Shown here piece after piece: positions 57,867 through 64,000 of a stretch of 64,000 bases of DNA. The notes under the pieces are model-generated. The model made no database searches and was not told the DNA's origin. It saw only the letters and a program-made list of their open reading frames with translations. The translations under genes were made by a program, and so were the position numbers. Position 1 is the first letter of the stretch. Every line of letters starts with the position of its first letter. Location: contig NZ_JALXXB010000009.1 of NCBI RefSeq assembly GCF_025144225.1, forward strand, positions 1-64,000, given 5' to 3'. The stretch comes from Aestuariimicrobium sp. p3-SID1156. Lineage in GTDB: Bacteria > Actinomycetota > Actinomycetes > Propionibacteriales > Propionibacteriaceae.

Positions 57867-58337
57867 CTACTGGTGCTCGAGCACTTCGCGGATGTGGGAC
57901 CTGTCCTCGAACAGCCATGGGGCATTGTCTCGAGCACACTCGAACTGGCCCACAGCAGCATCGACATCCCCGGCCTGGAGGAGTAGGTCCCCCATCCGGA
58001 CCTGGACCGAAGGGTCCAGCAGACATTCTCGGCTCAGTACGCAGGTGATGACATCAGCCGCCTGAAACCCATGACCAGCCCCCAACAACGTCTCAGCGAT
58101 CCGGAGAAGCAGGGGGATTCGTGCGCGGTCGTGGCGTGGCCAGGTGAGAACCACACGAACGGCTTCCTCCAGCAAAGCGCGTCCCACTGAGGATTGACCT
58201 GCAGCGAATCTGCTGCTCGCAAGGCCCACCAACGCCGACGCATGGCGGTGCTCTGTCACGCTTGCGGCCTGAAGCAGACAGGCCTCGGGCGTGCAGTCGT
58301 GGTCTTCATGAGCTTCTCGCGCCTTCGACCCAGCCAT
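57867..58337 (-). CDS. Helical-repeat (TPR-like) hypothetical protein
   Basis: 156 residues from the ATG at 58337. Pairs of helices with a TPR-like look: LVGLASSRFAAGQSSVGRAL, LLLRIAETLLGAGHGFQAAD and MGDLLLQAGDVDAAVGQFEC. No enzymatic motif. It lies 10 bp after the DNA-glycosylase-like gene, so the two are one unit. Base use is less GC-rich than the flanking genes, suggesting arrival by transfer. Confidence 0.5.
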   Translation of the reverse strand: MAGSKAREAHEDHDCTPEACLLQAASVTEHRHASALVGLASSRFAAGQSSVGRALLEEAVRVVLTWPRHDRARIPLLLRIAETLLGAGHGFQAADVITCVLSRECLLDPSVQVRMGDLLLQAGDVDAAVGQFECARDNAPWLFEDRSHIREVLEHQ

Positions 58338-58347
58338 GCTCCAATGC

Positions 58348-59046
58348 CTATTCGACGCTGGCCCGTCCGCTGGCCTTGCGCCAGATCGCATGGTCCAGGG
58401 ATGAGGCATCAACACCAAGTTGGGACGCGGCCGAGTTGACGAGCGTCGCGACCTGATCGGCCGACAGTGCGGGCTGGGAAACGGCGGAACGCACGTAGCG
58501 AAGGATCCAGGTGTCGGGCTTGGTGTCAGAGAATCCGACCTGCATCGTGAAGTACCGCCACAGGGTCGGTCCGCACCCCCGAACACTGAGGAATGCCTTC
58601 TTGGCGTTCGCCACTCCTTCTGTGGAGTCTCTGGCTGATCGGAGGTCAGCGGCACTGTGCACCCCCGCAGTCGCCAGAGCATGGGCGGCGTCCAGCACAA
58701 CCTGAGCCTTCGTTCGTCCAGCCAGTTGGCTGTTGTTGCTCAGGATCCTGAGGAAGGTTTCCTCGTCATAGCTCCCGAGGGCAGCAAGGTCATTGGCGAC
58801 ACCGGTTGCGGAGGTCGAATCTCCGCGCCGATGGTCACGCCACGCACTCACGACGGCCTGCACTCCCGTGGCTGGTCGGCCGTCCTGCGCGGGTTGGCCG
58901 TAGCGTGCTCTCGCTGAGAAGATCGCGTCAATCAGTGCCAGTTCAACGTCCTCAGGCCATCGCTGAGGTCCTTGGACGATCGGCTGCGGGATGTCTTCCC
59001 GGATGTGGCGAGCGAGCTTTCCTGACAGATCTGAATCGACGTGCAT
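58348..59046 (-). CDS. HhH-GPD-like fold protein
   Basis: 232 residues from the ATG at 59046 with GAAGAAGGG upstream. An all-helical protein with VANAKKAFLSVRGCGPTLWR and FSDTKPDTWILRYV near 150-185, the pattern of a helix-hairpin-helix and pocket of DNA-glycosylase-like families, but I see no clear catalytic Lys/Asp pair of Nth. Such proteins occur in islands beside restriction or defence genes. Here the partner is a small TPR-like protein. Function unproved. Confidence 0.55.
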   Translation of the reverse strand: MHVDSDLSGKLARHIREDIPQPIVQGPQRWPEDVELALIDAIFSARARYGQPAQDGRPATGVQAVVSAWRDHRRGDSTSATGVANDLAALGSYDEETFLRILSNNSQLAGRTKAQVVLDAAHALATAGVHSAADLRSARDSTEGVANAKKAFLSVRGCGPTLWRYFTMQVGFSDTKPDTWILRYVRSAVSQPALSADQVATLVNSAASQLGVDASSLDHAIWRKASGRASVE

Positions 59047-59130
59047 TGGGAACCCTTCTTCTTTGAGGAGTGTCCACAAGGTATCAAGCCGCCCTGACAA
59101 GATTTGCGCCGTCCGGGCTGGGAGGCGGAC

Positions 59131-60642
59131 TCAATTGCCCAAGAAGGTGCGCAGCGTGTCGATCGTGTCTGCCGCGGAGGGCGACTTGTCCGGGCGATAG
59201 GTCTTCACCCGGGCGAAGCGCAGCGCGACTCCACCGGGGTACCTCGACGAGCGCTGCACCCCGTCGATGGCGACCTCCACCACCGTCAGCGGCTCCACGA
59301 AGACCGCCGAGCGGGTGCGACGGGTCTCGATGGTGGGGAAGTGCTCGGTCTGCCAGCGCAGGATCTCATCGGTCATCCCCTTGAAGGTCTTGCCGACCAT
59401 GACGAACCCTCCGGTGCTGGGGTCGCGGGCGCCGAGGTGGATGTTCGACAGCCATCCTTGGCGGCGTCCAGAACCCCACTCGACCGCGAGCACGACCAGG
59501 TCGAGGGTGATCACCGGCTTGACCTTGCGCCACTCCTTGCCGCGACGACCCGCGACATAGGGGGCGTCGAGCGCTTTGAGGACCACCCCTTCGTGCCCCG
59601 CTGCCAGGGCGCGGCGGGCGAACTCCTCGGCCACGGCCGGATCGGCGGTCTGGACGCTCGGCACGACCAGCTCACCCACCGTGGGCAAGAGCAGTTCGCG
59701 GCGTCTGGTCAGGGGCTCGTCGAGCAGGTCCTGGCCGTCCAGGTGCAGCAGGTCGAAGAACCAGGGACGCAGTACCCGGTCTGCAGCCTGGACGCCGCCG
59801 AAGCGGCTCATGCTCTCCTGGAAGGGGCGCGGGGAACCGTCCTCGGTGAGCAGCAGGGTTTCCCCGTCGAGGACCACGTCGCGCGCCGGAAGCTGCCGCA
59901 CCACGTCCACGATCTCCGGTACTCGTCCGGTGATGTCGGCCAGGGAGCGGGTGAACACGCCGACCTCGTTGCCGCTGCGGTGGACCTGGATGCGGGCTCC
60001 GTCCAGCTTGTACTCCACGGACGCTTCGCCGAGTTCGCGGGTGGCATCTTCCACCTCGCCACCGGGGGAGGCGAGCATGGGCAGGATCGGGGTGCCGACG
60101 CTCAGCCCCACCTCAGTCAGCGAACTCGGGTCCGTCAGGGCCAGGGACGCAGTCCTGGCGGGGTCGCCCGTGAGCATCGCTGCTCGTCGGGCCAGGGCTG
60201 CGGGGACTTCGGCTGCGCGGGCGATGGCATCGACCAGCACCCCCTCCAAGGCGCCTGTCCGCATTTCGCCGGTGAGTGACCGGATGATGAAGTTCCGCTC
60301 TGGACCGGTTGCGCGTCCCAGGAGGTCGTGCAGGAGTTGCTGTCGCGTGGCCGTTGAACCCGTTCCGTGGGCCTGGGCCAGCTGGGTCAGCGCCGAGTCC
60401 ACCTTGGCGATGGTCAGGGGATCCTGCCGATCGTTGCTGGTCGGGGGAGTGGCGGCCATCAGCGTGCGCCAGCCAACACCCACCCGCCCCTGCCGGGGCC
60501 GACCCAGCAAGAGCCCGACGGCTGGCTCCACGTCAGCAGGCGCCAGCTCCCGCAACAGGCCTGCCAGGCGCTCTGCCTTCTGCGTTCGGGAGCGGGTCGC
60601 GGACACCTCTGCCTCGGCAGCAACGAGCTGGCCCAGCAACAT
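59131..60642 (-). CDS. ATP-dependent DNA ligase
   Basis: 503 residues. An N-terminal helical DNA-binding domain (1-200), the adenylation domain with motif I EYKLDGARIQ (Lys212 as nucleophile), motif III and IV elements (VLDGETLLL, EGVVLKAL) and an OB-fold end with VVEVAIDGVQRSSRYPGGVALR. It is a LigB-type accessory ligase as found in actinobacteria besides the NAD-dependent LigA. The start lies 3 bp after the peptidase gene's stop. Confidence 0.93.
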   Translation of the reverse strand: MLLGQLVAAEAEVSATRSRTQKAERLAGLLRELAPADVEPAVGLLLGRPRQGRVGVGWRTLMAATPPTSNDRQDPLTIAKVDSALTQLAQAHGTGSTATRQQLLHDLLGRATGPERNFIIRSLTGEMRTGALEGVLVDAIARAAEVPAALARRAAMLTGDPARTASLALTDPSSLTEVGLSVGTPILPMLASPGGEVEDATRELGEASVEYKLDGARIQVHRSGNEVGVFTRSLADITGRVPEIVDVVRQLPARDVVLDGETLLLTEDGSPRPFQESMSRFGGVQAADRVLRPWFFDLLHLDGQDLLDEPLTRRRELLLPTVGELVVPSVQTADPAVAEEFARRALAAGHEGVVLKALDAPYVAGRRGKEWRKVKPVITLDLVVLAVEWGSGRRQGWLSNIHLGARDPSTGGFVMVGKTFKGMTDEILRWQTEHFPTIETRRTRSAVFVEPLTVVEVAIDGVQRSSRYPGGVALRFARVKTYRPDKSPSAADTIDTLRTFLGN

Positions 60643-60644
60643 GA

Positions 60645-62573
60645 TCAGAGCCAGTCGAGGTCGGGTAGATCGTCGGGGGAGTCGAGGCCCCACAGCTTGC
60701 AGTAGAAGGCCTGCTCGGCCAGCAGGGCGTGGCGTCGGGAGTCCATCCGACGGAAACCGTGGCCCTCGCCCTCGAACATGACCAGCGCCACCGGCTGGCC
60801 CGCCTCCTTCACGGCAGCAGCCATCGACTCGGCCTGGTTCGGCGGCACCACCTTGTCATCGGTGCCCTGCAGGATGAGCATCGGGGTGGCCAGCTTGTCG
60901 ACGTGCTTGATGGGGGAGCGCTCGGCGTACAGGTCGGCTGCCTCCGGCCACGGACCTACCAGCCCATCGGGGTAGCGGGCCTCGAACTTGTGGGTGTCGG
61001 TGGCCAGTGTCGCCAGGTCACCGATGCCGTAGCGACTGACCCCGGCGGTGTAGGTGTCGGTGGTGACCAGGCTCTGCAAGGTGGTGTAGCCGCCGGCGGA
61101 ACCGCCCGTGATGGCCACCCGCCGGGGGTCGACCCGGCCCTCGCGGACGAGGTGTTCCACGACCGCACGGCAGTCGTCCACGTCGACGATGCCCCAGTTG
61201 CCTCGCAAGCGCTCCCGGTACTGGCGGCCGAACCCGCTCGAACCGCCGTAGTTCACGTCGACCACGGCGAACCCGCGCGAGGTCCAGTACTGCACCTTGC
61301 TGTTCAGCCCGGGCAGCGCCATCGAGGTCGGCCCGCCATGGGAGAGCACGACCAGCGGCGGACGTTCACCCTCTGGACCGGTGATCTCAGGGTGCTGGGG
61401 CGGATAGAAGAAGGCCTGGACGCGCCCATGAGGTCCGTCCACCCACAGGTTCTCCGGGATGCTCACGGTGCCGGGGGCGGGCGGGCGACCAGATCCGTGG
61501 ACGGGTTCCGCGCGTCCGGTCAGGGGGTCGAGCATGATCAGCTCGTCAGGTCGGTCGGTGAAGGACATGATCAGGTACACGGCATGGTCATCGGCCGCCA
61601 TCGACTGGACCGAGGCCATCGACCGCAGGTGCGGATCGGACGCCAGCTCGATCTCACCCTCGCCGGAAAGCGGCGCTCGGACCAGCTCCAGGCGTCCATC
61701 GACCAGGCGCATGCCGACCACGAACTCGGGCCGGCTCCTGGGGAAGAGCGCCCAGTGGTTGTTGCCCAGCGTCCACAGGGGCATCTCATGGTCATGCCGG
61801 GTCGTGGTGAGTGAGCGCGACCCCTCCTCGGCATTCCACGCGTAGAAGTTCCAGAAGCCGTGCGGGTCGTCGACGTAGACCAGCTCCCCACCAGCCCAGC
61901 GCGGATGCAGTCCGGACCAACCCTCGGCCACGATCGTCGGTTCGCTGATCCCCAGCGCGTCCAGGTCCATGTCGGCCACCTTGATGCGGGTGGAGTCCCA
62001 CGGCATGTTGGGGTGGTCCCACTCACACCAGGCCAGGCGCCCGTCCTCGGACAGTTCCGGGTCGGCGTAGAAGCTCGCACCTTCGACCAGCACGATCGGT
62101 TCCTGCTCGCCGCGGTCGAGACGGAAGGCCACGATGCGCGTGACCGCCTCTCCCTCGCCGCGGTGGTCCTCCTGGATCGCCAACAGCAGGCCGCGGCGGG
62201 TGTGCAGGCGCAGGTCGCCATAGGCCACCTGATCCGTGGCGCTGCTCAACGGCACGAAGGGACGCGTCCAGCCGCCGACTTGGACCTGTCGGCGCCGATC
62301 GTCAACCAGAGCGAGGGTTGCGTCATCGACGCTCCACGCCCCGCCGCCGTACTCCATCACGCGCGAGCGGACATCGAACTGCTCGGCATCCTCGAAGACG
62401 CCGCCGTTGTGGGCGCGGTGCATTACGGTCGAGCGGCCGTTCTCGGTCGGCCGGGACTCGGACCAGAAGACGCCACCGTCGCTGGTCTGGACCTCCTGGA
62501 GGGACACCGATCCACGCAACACCTCATCCGCAGGGGTGGTCCCCGGCCAACTTCCATAGGGCATCTCGGTCAT
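60645..62573 (-). CDS. S9-family prolyl oligopeptidase-type serine peptidase
   Basis: 642 residues: an N-terminal beta-propeller with repeated strands (VEGASFYADPELSEDGRLAW, LYTEF-type turns) and a C-terminal alpha/beta hydrolase with the nucleophile ITGGSAGGYTTL, the Asp in LILQGTDDKVVP and His in FEGEGHGFR. Cuts short peptides. No signal peptide, so cytoplasmic. It is divergent from the lipoprotein gene across 39 bp. Confidence 0.92.
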   Translation of the reverse strand: MTEMPYGSWPGTTPADEVLRGSVSLQEVQTSDGGVFWSESRPTENGRSTVMHRAHNGGVFEDAEQFDVRSRVMEYGGGAWSVDDATLALVDDRRRQVQVGGWTRPFVPLSSATDQVAYGDLRLHTRRGLLLAIQEDHRGEGEAVTRIVAFRLDRGEQEPIVLVEGASFYADPELSEDGRLAWCEWDHPNMPWDSTRIKVADMDLDALGISEPTIVAEGWSGLHPRWAGGELVYVDDPHGFWNFYAWNAEEGSRSLTTTRHDHEMPLWTLGNNHWALFPRSRPEFVVGMRLVDGRLELVRAPLSGEGEIELASDPHLRSMASVQSMAADDHAVYLIMSFTDRPDELIMLDPLTGRAEPVHGSGRPPAPGTVSIPENLWVDGPHGRVQAFFYPPQHPEITGPEGERPPLVVLSHGGPTSMALPGLNSKVQYWTSRGFAVVDVNYGGSSGFGRQYRERLRGNWGIVDVDDCRAVVEHLVREGRVDPRRVAITGGSAGGYTTLQSLVTTDTYTAGVSRYGIGDLATLATDTHKFEARYPDGLVGPWPEAADLYAERSPIKHVDKLATPMLILQGTDDKVVPPNQAESMAAAVKEAGQPVALVMFEGEGHGFRRMDSRRHALLAEQAFYCKLWGLDSPDDLPDLDWL

Positions 62574-62612
62574 GCCGCCCACTCTAGGCTCTGGGTGCGA
62601 CACACTGGCCCC

Positions 62613-63161
62613 ATGCTTCCCGACCGAGTCCTGACCACGACGTTCACCCTGGCGCGCCGCCCGCTGCTGACGGCGCTGCTCGTGGGTGGCCTGACGGCCT
62701 GCGAGTATCCGCGCGACCCGGACGGGACCCTTGAGCGGGTGCTCACCGACAAGAAGCTCCGCGTGGGCGTCTCGCCCTCAGAGCCGTGGGTCGAGGTGGG
62801 CAAGGTGGACCATCCCGTGGGCAGGGCCAGCGAACACCAGATCGGTGGCGTTGAACCCCGCCTGGTCAGCGGGTTCGCCAAGCACCTGGGTGTGGAGCCG
62901 GTCTGGGAGGTGGACGGTGAAGCGGGGCTGGTCGAGAAGATTGAACTGGGGATGCTCGACCTGGCGATCGGTGGCTTCACCGCCGACTCGCAGTGGACCT
63001 CGAAGATGGGTGTCACCCGCGCCTACACCAAGGCTCGCGACGGCCACGGCAAGAAGAAGGGACATGTGATCGGCGCCCCATTGGGAGAGAACGCCTTCAT
63101 CTCAGAGCTGGAGCGCTACCTGGACTCCCGCCCCGCTGCGGAGAAGGGAGGAGAGCAGTGA
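62613..63161 (+). CDS. Family-3 solute-binding-type lipoprotein
   Basis: 182 residues. A signal with lipobox LTAC, then LRVGVSPSEPWVEVGK and VEKIELGMLDLAIGGFTADS match the extracellular amino-acid/solute-binding protein family 3, but only about one lobe is left, so it may be truncated or a short form. No ABC permease is adjacent; the next gene is a cation efflux transporter. Confidence 0.68.
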   Translation: MLPDRVLTTTFTLARRPLLTALLVGGLTACEYPRDPDGTLERVLTDKKLRVGVSPSEPWVEVGKVDHPVGRASEHQIGGVEPRLVSGFAKHLGVEPVWEVDGEAGLVEKIELGMLDLAIGGFTADSQWTSKMGVTRAYTKARDGHGKKKGHVIGAPLGENAFISELERYLDSRPAAEKGGEQ

Positions 63162-64000
63162 GCGCCCAGGAAACCCAGCAGGTCGCTTTCGGTGCCACCA
63201 GGCTGGCCGATGAACAGCTCGACGCGTTCCGCAAGGCGCGGCGGCTGCAGTGGATCAGCCTGCCGGTGGTGGCCGCCACGGTGGTGATCATCATGCTCGT
63301 CATGGGCAGTTCCCAGGCCATGAAGGCGGCCTGGATCGAGGACCTGCTCTCCTTCCTGCCGCCCATCGCCTTCCTCATCGCCGGGCGGGTGGCCCGCAGG
63401 GAGCCCGACCACGAGCACCCCTGGGGGCTCCACCGGGCGGTCGGTATCGGCCACCTCGCCTCGGCGCTGGCCCTGCTCGTCCTGGGCGCCTTCGTGGTCT
63501 ACGACGCGGTGATGACCCTGATCAGCCGCGAACACCCCACCATCGGCACCATCCAGCTGTTCGGGTACACCTTCTGGCAGGGCTGGTTGATGATGGCGGG
63601 GCTGATCGTCACGGCGATCCCGACGATGATCCTGGGCCACATGAAAATGAAGGCCGCCGAGCCGCTGCACGACAAGATCCTCTATGCGGACGCCGACATG
63701 ATGCGCGCGGACTGGACCACTGCCGGCGGTGCGGTCATTGGCCTGGCACTGATCGGCTTCGGCCTGTGGTGGGCCGACTCGGTGGTGGCCGCCTTCATCG
63801 GGGCCAGCATCCTCAAGGACGGCGTGGTCAATGTGCGCAATGCCACCCGGGGCCTGGCAGACAGGACTGCGCGAACCTTTGACGACAAGGAGGAACACCC
63901 GCTGGTGCGCAGGGTCGAGGAGGCTGCAAGCGCCGAGCCCGCCGTCGCGTCAGCGATGGTGCGGATGCGCGACCTGGGGCACCTGTTCCACACCGAGGTG
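63158..64000 (+). CDS. Cation diffusion facilitator transporter (partial)
   Basis: 281 residues visible, cut by the end of the window. GTG start in a GTGA overlap with the lipoprotein gene. Several helices (LPVVAATVVIIMLVMGSSQA, LASALALLVLGAFVVYDAV, WLMMAGLIVTAIPTMILG) and the metal site ADADMMRADWTTAGG fit the CDF family, which exports zinc, iron or manganese in exchange for protons. The cytoplasmic C-terminal domain begins near HPLVRRVEEA. Confidence 0.87.
   Translation, partial: MSAQETQQVAFGATRLADEQLDAFRKARRLQWISLPVVAATVVIIMLVMGSSQAMKAAWIEDLLSFLPPIAFLIAGRVARREPDHEHPWGLHRAVGIGHLASALALLVLGAFVVYDAVMTLISREHPTIGTIQLFGYTFWQGWLMMAGLIVTAIPTMILGHMKMKAAEPLHDKILYADADMMRADWTTAGGAVIGLALIGFGLWWADSVVAAFIGASILKDGVVNVRNATRGLADRTARTFDDKEEHPLVRRVEEAASAEPAVASAMVRMRDLGHLFHTEV

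Overview
This is high-GC actinobacterial DNA: GTG and TTG starts are common, genes overlap by ATGA, GTGA or TGATG, and the chromosomal gene set (dgt-like, dnaG, a sigma-70 factor, otsA/otsB, a MoxR-DUF58-VWA cluster, an ATP-dependent DNA ligase) fits a Propionibacteriales-like host. That placement is inference; no marker here fixes the genus.

Layout. Positions 1-10280 are chromosome: dNTPase, FetB-type permease, primase, sigma factor, a hypothetical protein, tRNA-Asn, a Tat-exported protein, the divergent trehalose pair otsA/otsB, and a secreted polysaccharide deacetylase with VCBS-type repeats. Positions 10305-51209 are a complete-looking siphovirus prophage of about 40.8 kb, bounded by a 54-bp direct repeat that lies inside a CAT-anticodon tRNA (probably tRNA-Ile2). 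From 51210 to the end is chromosome again: HAD phosphatase, membrane protein, MoxR/DUF58/VWA/VWA/YggS operon, an unusual two-gene module (57867-59046), DNA ligase, S9 peptidase, a solute-binding lipoprotein, and a truncated cation-efflux gene.

Prophage. The right end carries lysogeny functions: integrase (-), and rightward repressor, lipoprotein and ImmA-like protease genes. A divergent Cro-like gene starts a long leftward early operon (48190 to 35850) with a KorB/ParB-like protein, a ParB-N-like protein, excisionase-like HTH, YqaJ exonuclease, RecT annealing protein, a disrupted RuvC-like gene, two HNH proteins, and many small zinc-ribbon proteins. A hairpin-rich gene-free segment (35423-35849) precedes the late operon: HNH, TerS, TerL, portal, MuF-like, scaffold, decoration, capsid (type E), connectors, tail tube, frameshifted tail chaperones, tape measure, Dit, Gp37-like tail protein, tail spike, lysis genes (amidase, holin, other membrane proteins), fibre and beta-propeller protein. 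A glycosyltransferase sits at the left att end as a likely lysogenic-conversion gene.

Most notable points. (1) A UGA stop interrupts a tail-spike frame that stays clearly coding for 82 more codons. (2) The integrase lacks the catalytic His of its HxxR box. (3) A RuvC-like gene has coding signal hopping among frames. (4) The phage rebuilds the 5' part of its target tRNA rather than the 3' end, which swaps the promoters of the tRNA and of int. (5) Several early gene junctions are near-identical repeats that encode both the end of one protein and the ribosome-binding site of the next. Points 1-3 together could mean a decaying prophage, but assembly errors must be excluded.
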